A stretch of 64,000 nucleotides of DNA from Tetrapyrgos nigripes. Taxonomy: Eukaryota; Basidiomycota; Agaricomycetes; Agaricales; Campanellaceae. The notes under the pieces were generated by a model. It made no database searches, was not told the origin of the DNA, and worked only from the letters and a program-made list of their open reading frames with translations. The stretch spans positions 1-64,000 of the forward strand of contig JAACJM010000331.1 in assembly GCA_013368315.1 (NCBI GenBank). The letters are read 5' to 3'. Positions 1 through 10,463 of this stretch are shown piece after piece. Made by a program: the position numbers and the translations under genes. Numbering within the stretch: position 1 is the stretch's first letter; the number at the start of each line of letters is the position of its first letter.

Positions 1-71
1 AATATTGTGAATTGTGGGCAAGGCTACACTGCGTGGGGCGAAAAAACCCAGTCTAAATTTCAATTTTAATT

Positions 72-2537
72 TCACCGAGGAGATATCGGTGATCTCGGAC
101 CAAACAGACCAGGACTACCTCTGTCCGGAATGAGAATAGTCGGTTCAGGAGATGCTCTCGGTGATCTCGGACCAAACAGACCGGGACTACCTCTGTCCGG
201 AACGAGAATAGTCGGTTCAACGGATGGAGGACGACTGGAGGCTAAAGTAAAAGACCGAAACTTTAGACACATTTCCCAAAGAAACTGAAAGAAACGCAAC
301 TCACGTTGCCATGTAACCCAGCTTTGTACTTGCCTTCTGGGCACGGGCATCTGCAACTGCAGACTTGTGTCTCCATGGTCTACTTTGCGACTCCAAAAAC
401 TATTTTTGTCGTCAGCAATGGCAGTTTCCGGGTCACGCTCTCTCGGACCAAACAGACCAGGACTACCTCTGTCTGGAACGAGAGGTGTCGGTTCAATGGA
501 TGGAGGAGTGGGTTGCAGACCAGGATCGGCTAAAGTAAAAGACCGAAACGTCAGACACATTTCCCAAGGAAACTGAAAGAAATGCTACTCACGTTGCCAT
601 GTAGCCCAGCTAGCCCAACCAGGCGGTAAAGGAGGAGGGGAGGCGGTGGTGCAGTTTCTTTATTCTTTCTCCTTCTCCTCGGAGTGACGTGTCTCCATCC
701 GGGCCTTCCTTGAGGAACTTCAGGAGGTGCCTGATTCCATGTAATAGAGTCCTCCTCCTCTTCGGCTAAAGTAAAGGACCAAAACGTCAGACACATTTCC
801 CAAAGAAACCGAAAGAAATGCCACTCACGTTCCCATATAGCCCAACTTTCTACTTGTCTTCTAGGCATGGGCATCTGCGACTGCAAACGTATGTCTCCAT
901 GGTCTACATTACTCCGTATTTGCGTGAACCATGGGTCAGAGTAATCCCATTCAGAAGTAACTTGCGTAAACAATGGAATCACGTCATCCCAGTCAGGAGC
1001 AGGTTCAATCTCCCTGGGGCTCATCTCGTCCACGAGTGAAACAAGATTTTCTGCGTTTGGTCGAAGAGAGGGCTCTTTATCTAAACACTGTAGAATCATG
1101 TCCCACATTAACTCTGCCTCTGGAGTTAGCCCCTCGGGGCGCGTTGGATCGATGCCAGGTGAGTCCTTGCTTAACCACCTTAGACTGGGAAGGTTGTACA
1201 TCTCCTTCAGAATCTGTTTAGCACAATGTATCAGACAACGTGAATAATCAACACCGGCTGTTAACTTCGAGCAGGTGACCCACCTCATAGCACAAACGCC
1301 CAAATGAATATACATCACTTTGTTTTGAAGTACGTCCGTCCGTCAAGACCTCGAAAGCCATGAAACCCGGAGTCCCACCACCAGGATGTCTCGTAGTTTG
1401 AAACCCTCTAGTACTTGCCAAGCGAGATTGGCCGAAATCACAGAGGCAGGCTCGGGAGTGGTCGGTGATGAGTACGTTGTCCTACATGTACAGAATGTGC
1501 AGAGACGAGGAGAAGAGGAGACAGAAGGTCAGATAAATCAGATGGTCACGGTGGTTGAGTACATTCAGAATCACTACACACAGGTTTCAGATCGCCATGA
1601 ATAACATTTTCGTCGTGTAAATATTTCAGTCCAGATGCAATGTCGTGTACCTATCCAATAAGAACAATAAGAAACTGAGTGCAAAGAACTTGAAGACAGG
1701 ACCTACTAGGGTATACATGTCCTCCTGGCTGGGTGTCATATCCCTCAACATAACCGAGAGACTCCCATTGTTCATAAAGGGAGAAACAAAGCACAAATCT
1801 TCCCGTGTTCTATCCTTGTAGTACATCCCCAGGAAGGGTAGCACGTTTGGGTGTCTGAACTGCCTCCAGAGTACGGCTTCCCGCAAACAATCCTGCAAAG
1901 GAAAAGGTTTGGATCACTGCTGATAATGACAGAAATATAATACATCCGACGCACACCAATGTCAATTACACCGGGGAACAACCCAACGACTTTCACTGCA
2001 TAATCAGTCCTGCTGGGCCGCTCAAATCCCATAACTGTTGCCTCCGATAGCAATCTTCCCTTTACGTAGTTCGCCGTATGCACCTCTAGCAATGCGTTTA
2101 CCGAGTACCAGATTCTTGATCACATAACACCGAGGATATTGCTGAGACTCTTGAGAAAGACGAAAAATGGTTTTCAACGTGAGGAATCGGACGCGCGGAT
2201 CCAGTCGTTGAGGAGAGTCGGCTATCTGGAGATCGCCCAGTGTTGTCAGAAATGAACTTCTGATAGACGTTGATACTCACCGTCTGGAGTATATCAAGCC
2301 GATATTGGGCTTCCTTCCTCTCAGTGTCTAGAAGCGACCGCAATGCCACTTTTTCTTCGTCTTGTGGCGAAATTGAGTGAAGGATGGCATATGTCTCTTC
2401 AAGGACCTGTGTATGGGGATCGGGACCATGAGCTATTTCAGAAGGAGGGGAGTGGTCAAAAGTCGTAACAAGTAGGATAAGGTGAGCTGGACCTGCTAAC
2501 CTGGGACGTCGCTACTGATACTAGTTCTTTGAAGCAT
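72..2537 (-). CDS. Tyrosine-kinase-like (TKL) protein kinase, mushroom type
   Basis: A spliced gene with a complete set of kinase motifs. The glycine loop is GKRIARGAYGEL near 2085, the ATP lysine lies in YAVKVVG, the catalytic loop is VIHGDLKP (HRD changed to HGD, as is usual in this fungal group), DFG follows in LCDFGQSR, and MAFEVL replaces the APE motif. The last lobe has MWDMILQCLDKEPSLRP. Before the kinase lies an N-terminal helical region (LLDTERKEAQYRLDILQT) typical of Agaricomycete TKLs. I chose the ATG at 2537 because exon 1 ends there in phase 1 on a GTTAGC donor and rejoins the frame at 2412. The tail carries the repeated motif VPDRGSPGLFGPR three times. Two oddities are described in the findings: a frame change between glycine loop and lysine, and a 173-nt tail exon that breaks the frame. 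The kinase may therefore be damaged. The substrate is unknown. Confidence 0.8.
244..832 (-). repeat. Triplicated intron/exon module in the kinase tail
   Basis: Three copies of one roughly 63-nt intron, with the sequence just upstream of each donor, lie at about 244-304, 530-592 and 766-831. Each starts GTGAGT on the minus strand and ends in TTTTACTTTAG. The exon ends that precede the introns encode similar peptides (SWVTWQ, SWAIWE). The exon at 305-529 is 225 nt and keeps phase 1. The exon at 593-765 is 173 nt and does not. Peptide-like readings such as FRSFTLA in this stretch are intron read-through. Confidence 0.75.
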
Positions 2538-2870
2538 CGGAGAGTCAAGGAATAACCGAATTTTCGATGGCTAAGCTAAAAGGGGAGGGAATGAGGCCTA
2601 GGTGATGCCAACTGCTTGCGTGCAGCGTGACGAAGGTTTTGACTGCTCGCCGTCCACTTTGACACCTATTTTAATCCTTTATGAGGCATGGCGTTCATAA
2701 AACACCGGTACCACTGCGATGTACCTACTTGAAGTCAGACAGGTCGAATAGTTCCAATTTCGCATTCAAATCTCCACACAGGATAGAGGTATGTACATAC
2801 ATGTTGCGTTAGAACCTTACTTTAGCAAATAAACAACTTGAACAAGTACTGAGCCAGAACGCCGCGGCGC
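2490..2870. repeat. Upstream-region duplicate, copy A (kinase gene)
   Basis: The first exon and upstream sequence of the kinase gene resemble those of the TPR gene at 5280-6005. Both share the first-intron start GTTAGCAGGTC and a preceding GTTATTCCT segment. Farther out both share ACATGTTGCGTTA, a CAGCAAAT-like stretch and AAGTAC(C/T)(A/G)AGCCAGAACGC. The interval 2538-2915 holds no other gene that I can see. Confidence 0.55.
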
Positions 2871-2949
2871 AACACAACACTTACGGAAAACCTACAACCT
2901 CCAACTTGAAGACAAGTGAAACACGTGGAAGGAGCTCACCACAAACCCA

Positions 2950-4427
2950 AACGCGTTGCAGTATTATCAACAAGCAGGGTATGTAGCTCAGCAGCAACAA
3001 CAGCTTCCTCCACCACATTCTCATCTTTTGGTTTCAGTCTCACCAGCACTCCCTCTTCCCACCAAGGCGTCGTTATCAACTACGCTGAGCCTGGATCCGG
3101 GGACGACCTTGACATTGAAGCAGATGGTGATAATAGTGCAGGTGGAGGAAAGGCAAAGACAAAGACGTCGGTTTGGATTATTCGGATTTCGTTGCAGGTG
3201 ACGAGTATACGACAGGTGCAGACCAAGTAGTAGGGGAGGGACGCAGGTAGTGCAACCACAGCAACAACAATTGCAGCAGCAAAAGGAAGACGATGCATTG
3301 GATCAGTCGTATTTAGGCATCGTTCCACCGCAGAGGGGTTTATAGGGATTTATCATAATCATTCTCAGCATGTTTATCCGTATGTCCTCTATATTTATTT
3401 TTCTACTCTAAACTGACTTGTTCGCATTCTCCAGCTCGCTAGGCCCCTCCTCCTGTGAAGAAACATCCACCCCAACCCTCCTCCTTATCCGCGTCGAATT
3501 CGAAACCACTCATCGTATACGCGATTGTTTCATCTGGAACGCTTCCGATCATTATGATGGTTGGCGAGATGAGGAAGAAGAAGACGACGTGTCTCATGAA
3601 GGCGTAGACGTAGATGAAGACACAGACACAGGAGGAACCGGAACCTCAAAAAAACGAAAAAGACACGACGCAGAAGCAGAATGGCATTGTTATGGATTGT
3701 GATTGGATGATGAGGGTAGAAGATGACCATGCGGATGACGACAAGAAGGGAGTTGAGGAGGTTCCAGAGTGTAGAGTTATTCTGAGTGTACGTGTCTATC
3801 TATCCCTTTCCTTGCCTTTCTACTTTCTCCATACCCGTCTTTTCTTTAATACTAACATCTGGTTTCTTTTTTTCTACAGATGAACGTCCAAATAGTAACC
3901 CACCACTTTCCCGACCACATCGAATGGGACCTTTTTTCTCCTTTGACTCCAGGGGAATTCGCTAAACCCCTATGCTCGGATTTAGGACTGGGAGGCGAAG
4001 CTATCCCACTCGTAGCCATGTGGCATAGGAGGGATGTGATTGAGTGGGGGGTTGTTAATTTGAATTTGGGTGCTACGGGTACGGGTTACGGCTATGAGTA
4101 TAGATGCGGCTGGGGCTGAGAGAGAACGAGATAGGGATAGGCAACGAGTTGGGTCGCCCCATCCAAACCTTAATCGTCCACCAAAAGACTCGTCCTCAAA
4201 CCCCGGACCTCGCCGCTTACCAAAAGACAAATCATCCTTACTATCTCGAGCACTCTACCTCATCCCGTCCCTCCCGCCCAGGCAAATCCTCTAAATCAAG
4301 CACCCAACCTCGAACCCTCTTATCCACATGGCATGAATACGCTGAAGCAGAGGATTGGTTTAGGACGGGATTGAGAGGATTATGGGGCAGAGTGGGGGGT
4401 GGAAGGGAGGGGGGACGGCGAAGATAG
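2950..4427 (+). pseudogene. SNF5/SFH1-type chromatin-remodelling subunit, degraded copy
   Basis: Pieces of a basidiomycete SFH1/SNF5 protein (RSC or SWI/SNF core subunit, SMARCB1 family) follow each other in the correct order but in changing frames: a Gln-rich start, NYAEPGSGDDLDIEAD, LDYSDFVAGDEYTTGA, SYLGIVPPQR, then SNF5 repeat 1 (IRVEFETTHRIRDCFIWN) and repeat 2 (CRVILSV, then FPDHIEWDLFSPLTPGEFA and LCSDLGLGGEAIPLV). The C-terminal part contains EYAEAEDWF. The end of repeat 1 (the usual acidic FA-x-LC-x-DLDL stretch) is missing. Repeat 2 is shortened before RRDVIEWGVV. At least five frame changes are not explained by introns, although the intron near 3789-3880 looks canonical. I infer a decayed duplicate, with the functional copy elsewhere. 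A very poor assembly is the alternative. Confidence 0.65.
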
Positions 4428-4567
4428 CAAGTATGTATATATTAGCGTTGGTATGATTTTCGTCAGACTCAAAAGTAGATACATATGGAGTTGTGGACAC
4501 ACTGTATTTCAAATTCTACATTAGGACCGAAATAAACGCCTTATGGGTCCCCCACTCGGGATATTGT

Positions 4568-5357
4568 CTAGGTTTCCAAGCACTCTGCAGGTCTCTCGCC
4601 ATCTCCAACCTCTTCAAAGTATGATTTGGCTTGCTGTAACATGTCCCTTGCATCTCCATATTCTTTCCCAGACTGGCAGAGAAGGCCTCGAATTCGCAAG
4701 CACTCTGCAGCTTCCCGCCTGTCACCAATCTTCTCAAACTGCTCTCTGGCTTGCTGGTACAAGTCCTTTGCCTCCGAGTATTGGCTTCCCCAATTGCACA
4801 TCCTTGCTAGGGTTTGCAAGCACTCCACAACTCCCTGCCTGTAACCAATCTCTTCAAACTACTCTTTGGCTTGCTAGAATATGACCTTTGCATCCTGATC
4901 TTGTTCCTGAAATTGGCAGATATGGCCTCGGCTTTGCAAGCACCTTCCAGCTCCCTGCCTGTCACCAATCTCCTCAAACTGCTCTTTGGCTTGCTGGTAC
5001 ATGTCCTTTGCATCCTCATATTGGTCCGCCATGTTGTAGTAATTGCCTAACCTTTCCAAGCAGTTTCCAGCTCCTTGCCTGTCACCAATTTTCTTGAACT
5101 GCTCTTTGGCTTGCTGGTACATGTTCCTTGAATCCTCAAATTGGTTCTGCATATGGTAGTGATAGCCTAGTGTTTCCAAGGACTCTGCTGAGCGACGAAT
5201 GGCGGAAACATCTAGGTAGGAAACAAGTAACCAAGTATTGAACGGGAGGATCGTGACTCAGTGATAAACAGAAAGAAATCCAGACCTGCTAACCTTCGCC
5301 GTTGCCACTGTCACTACGTTCCGAGACACCAGAGAGATTTGAGGAATAACTGGACAT
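4568..5357 (-). pseudogene. Tetratricopeptide-repeat protein with two in-frame TAG codons
   Basis: Exon 1 (5294-5357) encodes MSSYSSNLSGVSERSDSGNG. It joins exon 2 (from about 5212) in phase 1 across an intron starting GTTAGC and ending CTACCTAG. Exon 2 encodes about five 40-residue TPR units of the kinesin-light-chain style, with consensus YQQAKEQFEEIGDRQGAG-CL, close enough to be visible as a 120-nt DNA repeat. In the third unit two glutamines of the consensus (YQQAKEQF) are replaced by TAG, at 4874-4876 and 4859-4861. The reading frame otherwise stays open to the stop at 4568. Such TPR proteins are common in mushroom genomes, often attached to NACHT or kinase modules. No partner domain is present here. 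The copy is either a young pseudogene or is translated only as a two-and-a-half-repeat product. Confidence 0.7.
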
Positions 5358-6005
5358 TCGATAGCGGAGCTGAAGGGAGGGAAAGAGATGTAGGTGAGGC
5401 TACCATTGGGCTACCAGCCCAGCGTTAAAAAGGTTCTCCCGTTCCCGTCCAATTCAAAACTAGTAGTTGATCCTTGAAGCTTGATGACGCGTCGACTGCA
5501 GTGGAGACATGATACTTGCCAGTCCGAACTTTCAGATGTACATAATCATTTTGTGAGAGCGCAGTTACCAGATTGACAGCTGCAGTCTAGGCATTTGCCA
5601 TGTGAAGGTCAAGATTGAGCGCTTGGGCAGTAACAGAAGTGAGAGCAAGGAAAGGTGTAAAAAAAGCTGTGGATCATTGGACGGCGGACGCGGAAGAGGA
5701 CTAAACGTTCGAACCTTTCTGTCTGCGGCCATTGACGCGTGAAAAAAATTTGAGATCATTTTTGTGGTACGCTACGACATCTACCGAGACCATTACAGAA
5801 AAAAGAGCAATCTAAAAGGATTTCATTAAATTGTCATAAAGAAACGAAGGCGAAAACAGCAGCTGAACAAGTATAGCAAATGAGCTGTTGTCTGGCCTAA
5901 GTAGTATGTAACTGTACATGTTGCGTTACGCGTTAAGTACGATTCCGTGTCCTAGAAAAAAGAACCTCAGCAAATACGAAACAAGTACCAAGCCAGAACG
6001 CGTAA
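5280..6005. repeat. Upstream-region duplicate, copy B (TPR gene)
   Basis: Counterpart of copy A at 2490-2870. The resemblance covers the first exon, the donor GTTAGCAGGTC and two patches farther upstream, ending in ACAAGTACCAAGCCAGAACGC near 5980. This copy is longer, with extra sequence between the patches. The gene-free stretch 5358-6055 is therefore mainly the TPR gene's upstream region plus the short 3' flank of the BOR1 gene. Confidence 0.5.
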
Positions 6006-6055
6006 CACTGTTCTCATTTCTCGTCATGCGGTCATTTTTATCAGTAGATTCCCAA

Positions 6056-8436
6056 CTACAGTGAACCCCCAACACTCTCCATCGTCTAGATGGAAAAAGA
6101 ACCAAGACAGTTAGCAACAATCCTTTTCGAGGTGTATACAAGACGAATACTCACAAACGGAGACGCAGTCGGTCCATCCAAAATCGCCAACTCTTCCAAT
6201 GTGAACGGCAGTCGAGGGATAAGCATCGTCCTAATAGGTATCAGAAGCATGATGATGACTGGGAAGCCAATTGCAGCTGTAATACAAGTAATACAAGTGA
6301 CAAGTAGAGGGAGTCAGCTCTGTGCAGTTGTGCGTGTTAGACGATAAAGTTACGGCTCACTCACCTATCGTCTGAGTAATCGCAAACGTCGCTCCAAACC
6401 CAATCAACTGCACCGCCAAAAATATCAAGATTCTCGACTTTCTGACCCTCCTCAGCGGTTCATCTTTTGGTGTGAGGTTTTTGTCTTTGAGGAAATAAAG
6501 GATCCGAAGGGTGATGCCGTTACCCTGGAGAGCGTCGAGGCCCATGAACCAGCTACATGGACGCGATCAATCAGTTACCCAATACCCGTACAAAACGTAG
6601 CTAACTCACAAAAGTCCAGCCAGCACACCTATATATCAAAACCAACACATTCACGATTTCACAAAGTCAGTAAAACCCCATAAACACAAACCACATACCT
6701 CTTGGTATCAAATTCAACACATGTAAAAATGGTCCAGTCAATAAAACGAGACACAAAGCTCCCTGGGCGAGATTGGATACACGTTGTTCGACCACTGAGA
6801 CGGGTTGTTCTGATACGACTTGACCCTGTGCTTGAGTTTGGGGATGTGTCGCCATTGGATCGTAATTCGGGGACTTTTCGTTAGAACTTTGACCTTGAGA
6901 GCTGGAATTGGGATGGGGTTTAGAACGTTGCATGTCCTCTTCTTCATCATGTTTCTTCTCCGGACGACCAAGAACGACAAGTGAGGTGGTGTGGATGGGA
7001 GCTTGAGGAATTAGGCCGTTGGGAGCTGGTACACCTATGAGACCAGCGATAAAGGTGGTTACACCGAGAAGGAAAAAGTCCCAATGGAATCCTGGAGGTT
7101 TGCGAAGAGGGAATTCGGAGCCTTGGGCCATGAGAGACTGCAACACGTTACATTAGTTTATGCGTCAAATCAAGAAATGAAGACGAAGAAAAGAAGAAAA
7201 GAAAAGTAAAAAAACACCCATACTCACCGAAACATTATGATCGAAAGAAAAACAAAATCCAAAGTACAATCCCAAAAGGCAATGCGATGCCAACCCATTT
7301 GCCCTCCAACTGCCAAAACTTTACCAACCAATCCCTCCCATTAGCCGCTTCAAACGCTCCTCCCACCGGTAACGTCGACGGATCAGCTGAATTAAACCTT
7401 CCCCAATACGCCATTGCTGAAGAAGCTATCAACGATATAGGCATACCATAATCTGCGAGAAAACGACGAATGTGTCGGTGGAAGAGGGGAGAGAGGGAGA
7501 GCCGTTGGAAGAGGAAGGAGGTGGTGAGCATGAGAAGGGAGAGGATTATGGAGACGAGGGCGCCGGGGAGGAGGGAGGGGGCATTGGAAGAGGTTTGCAG
7601 GTTTCGAGTGAGGACTTGGATACCGTATTGGAGGTAAACCCAGGAGACGTAAAATCCGAATGTGTCGCAGGAGAAGAGTGTTACGTATTTGAGGAAGTTG
7701 CACCCTGTGATGATGGAGGAATAAGTAATGAATAAAGATGAGAACGATGAATGGAGTGGGAATGAGAATCACAAGTGCTCAGTGCTTACAGTTAAGGATA
7801 GCAGTAACCCAGTGTATGATAGCAGCCCAGAGGTAGACCCATCCGATGAATTGAAGGTAGTTTGGGGGGTTGTCTTGCCTTTCTATGATGTTATAGATAG
7901 TTTTGTTGAATACGGTAATTGGACCTGGAGAAACGTTACAATTGCACGTAGAGAAATTACGAATAGACTCACCAGTCACACCAGCAATCGTCAAAGGCTG
8001 AGCTCCAAAGACAGAAAATATAAAAGCCGACATGAACGATGAAATGAGAACTTCAGCGACTCCGTATTGTTGTGTCGTTTCGATAAGATCTAGAGAGAAA
8101 GCGATGCCTGGTAGAACGCTACAGAAATAAGTAGGTAGATAACACGAAGATCAAGTAGAGCTTACTTTGCAAAAAGATGAGCGCAGTAGCGGGAACGACG
8201 CGATAATTCCAAGCATCGATCCAGTCACTCCAATAATAAGGAGCGCGAGCTCGGACGTCTAGAATAATTCCAGAAGCGAGTCTAGTGAACCATTTAAGGA
8301 CCGGATTTTTACGTTTGTTGATGTTGTTATTGAGAGTCAGAGTTGTGGAGGGGTTGACTGAAGCCGGTTGGTTAGTAGGTGTCCCTCCGACTGGAGCTTC
8401 AACGGGGAGAGTTGACGGCTGGTCACTGGAGGCCAT
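6056..8436 (-). CDS. BOR1: BOR1-type borate/bicarbonate anion transporter (SLC4 family)
   Basis: A multi-exon membrane protein of roughly 600 residues. After a polar N-terminus (MASSDQPSTLPVEAPVGG) comes the family start ARAPYYWSDWIDAWNYRVVPA. It continues with ISSFMSAFIFSVFGAQPLTI, AGVTGPITVFNKTIYNIIE, further hydrophobic segments (WVGIALPFGIVLWILFF) and FHWDFFLLG near the core. A hydrophilic loop around residues 400-450 is rich in Gln and Ser. The C-terminal third has LCLVLLTGPFLHVLNLIPRG and MGLDALQGNGITLRI, typical of fungal Bor1. The last intron joins TASPF to a short TMESVGGSL end, which agrees with the family's usual C-terminus. Bor1 exports borate across the plasma membrane. Its start codon lies 240 bp from that of the plus-strand hydrolase gene, so the two share a divergent promoter. 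Confidence 0.85.
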
Positions 8437-8675
8437 CGTAAGAGACAGAAAATCTAACTCTAGTGACAGAAGAGAAAGATGGAAAGGGAAAAGAGAGACA
8501 AATCTAGACAGCACCTCCCCCTAAGCTTGGCCTGTGGAGCAAGCTGTGAAGGATTTCCAACCGATTTCTTTCCGCCCCCTACCCGCCCGGCATTTTTCGG
8601 CCTTTTCTCGGTCATGTGACACCGACGTGCAAAGTTGAGAATTCGAAGCCGACGTTTCTTGACTTTGTTCCTATC

Positions 8676-10107
8676 ATGTCTAGTACGACTCAAGAGATTA
8701 TTGCTCCAGGTCTTATAAACAGAGCAAAGACAGTGCTCACTGTTCTTGGAGGTGTCTATGTCTTTGCAGTAGGCCTTTTAGCTGTCCCATACTTCCAAAC
8801 CCAGTTAGTTTCCGTCTTCTCAAAGGCGTTTTCACTCTGACAGTATTTTCATAGCACACTTTACCTAAACGCTTTACGACTACCCTGGGGCGCAAATTTT
8901 GACGCGCCAGAACGATATGGTCTTGCTTGTACGTGTCGTCTCCTCGTCACTCCCAACCCAAAGTACTCACCAATGGTCCAGTGAACAAAACCCACAACTT
9001 CAAAATCCAAACCTCCGATAACGAAACCCTCGGAGCCTGGTTTATCCTCTCCGAAAGCATCTACCAATCCCTCCCTTCCCCTCCTTCCCTTCCCCGTCAA
9101 TACATCGCGCACGCTCTCCAAACCCACCCAACCATCCTCTACTTCCATGGAAACGCCGCTACCCGTGCTTTCTCTAGTCGAGTCCAAATGTACTCTTCCC
9201 TCGGCGGTCGTCTCCGCGTTAACATCCTCGCTATTGATTATCGTGGTTTCGCTGAAAGCTCTGGATCTCCTTCCGAAGCAGGACTAGTAAGAGATGCTAG
9301 AGCCGCTTGGGAATGGTTACTTTCTCAAGGAGCTAAAGGAGAGAATATATTGATTATGGGAGCATCGCTCGGAACGGGTGTTAGCGCCCAGTTGGCTGCG
9401 GAACTTTCGGACGAGGGGTATGCATACAGAGGTGTGGTGTTGTTGAGTCCGTTTTCGAGCGTTGAGGAGGTGTTGAAGACGTATAATGTCGTTGGAGCTA
9501 TTCCGCTTCTGAAGCCTATTTCGATGATACCCTATGCAATGAGTGGGTGTTTCTTATCATTCTCTATGGAGCTGAGGCTGACTTTTACCGCTTAGACCTC
9601 TTATCATGGGCACTCGTCCATAGATTTGACACGCTCAAGGCTGTTCCTGTTCGTACTTTATCTTCTTTCAATCAATCCCCCCACTAACCCTCTCCCCAGC
9701 GAATCAAAGGCCAAGTCCTCATCGCCCACGCCGAAAACGACTTTGTCATTCCTTACACCCACTCCGAAGTCCTCTTCAACGCCTTCCTCGAACCCCTCCT
9801 CCCCTCCGTCAAACTCCCCCGAAACCCCGCTTCCCTAACCACGGACGAATGGGCTTCATTCACTTCCCAACTTTCCTTGCGCAAAGAGAGCAGAGAAGAA
9901 ATCGTCGCTACGACGAAGATTGAGAATTTTGGGACTATAGAAGAGTTTGCTGATACAGACGGGGATAGGGATGTGGTGTTTGTAAAGTTGTTGGAGGGGC
10001 AACATGATTATGTGGGTGTACAGGAAGGTTTGCAGGATATTATTGGGAGGAAGTTTGGGATTTTGGGGATGCCAAAGATGATTATGGAGGGAAAAGAGTC
10101 ACCGTAG
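8676..10107 (+). CDS. ABHD12-like alpha/beta-hydrolase (Bem46-related)
   Basis: Exon 1 encodes MSSTTQEIIAPGLINRAKTV followed by one hydrophobic anchor (LTVLGGVYVFAVGLLAVPYF). A short intron joins it to THTLYLNALRLPWGANFDAP and RYGLA, a signature just before the hydrolase fold in this family. The core holds the oxyanion segment ILYFHGNAA, the nucleophile elbow GASLGTG, DYRGFAES, an acid in HAENDFVIPYTHSE and a histidine in EGQHDYVG, so the catalytic triad is complete. Introns fall near 8804-8852, 8937-8971, after SMIPYAM, and after LKAVP. ABHD12 relatives are membrane-bound lysophospholipid or monoacylglycerol lipases; the substrate here is not known. The start was chosen because the upstream ATG at 8616 adds a non-conserved stretch. 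Confidence 0.82.
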
Positions 10108-10463
10108 GGGCCACGGTACTACTGACGATCTATAGGTTTTCTTAGTTACTTTACGCGTTCATGAGTCATGACAGACGTATTTTTTGCTTACTTTTTTTTC
10201 TCCTTGACTACGCTGGACGAGGTTGGAGACTGCATTTCAGGAGTAAATACATAAACGTACATTGTAGATTACTTGCACTACGATGCGAATTTCACGATTC
10301 ACCTCATGCTGAAGTCTGCTCGAATCCAAGTCTTTGTCAGATTGGTAGCGAAGTAAGTAATATCCAGGGTACTATTATGGGTATGTTATGATAACAGACA
10401 AACCATCCTTCCTTCCCTTCCTTCCCTTAACCACATACTCCAGTCACACTCCACCTAGACGGA
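10108..10463. other. Gene-free spacer between convergent genes
   Basis: 3' flanks of the ABHD12-like gene and of VPS41, which converge here. I see only short chance reading frames. Confidence 0.6.

Noticed and set aside
4859..4876. RIP-type (repeat-induced point mutation) origin of the two TAG codons
   Set aside because: Only two C-to-T changes are seen and neighbouring TPR units keep the same CAG codons; too little to support a genome-defence process.
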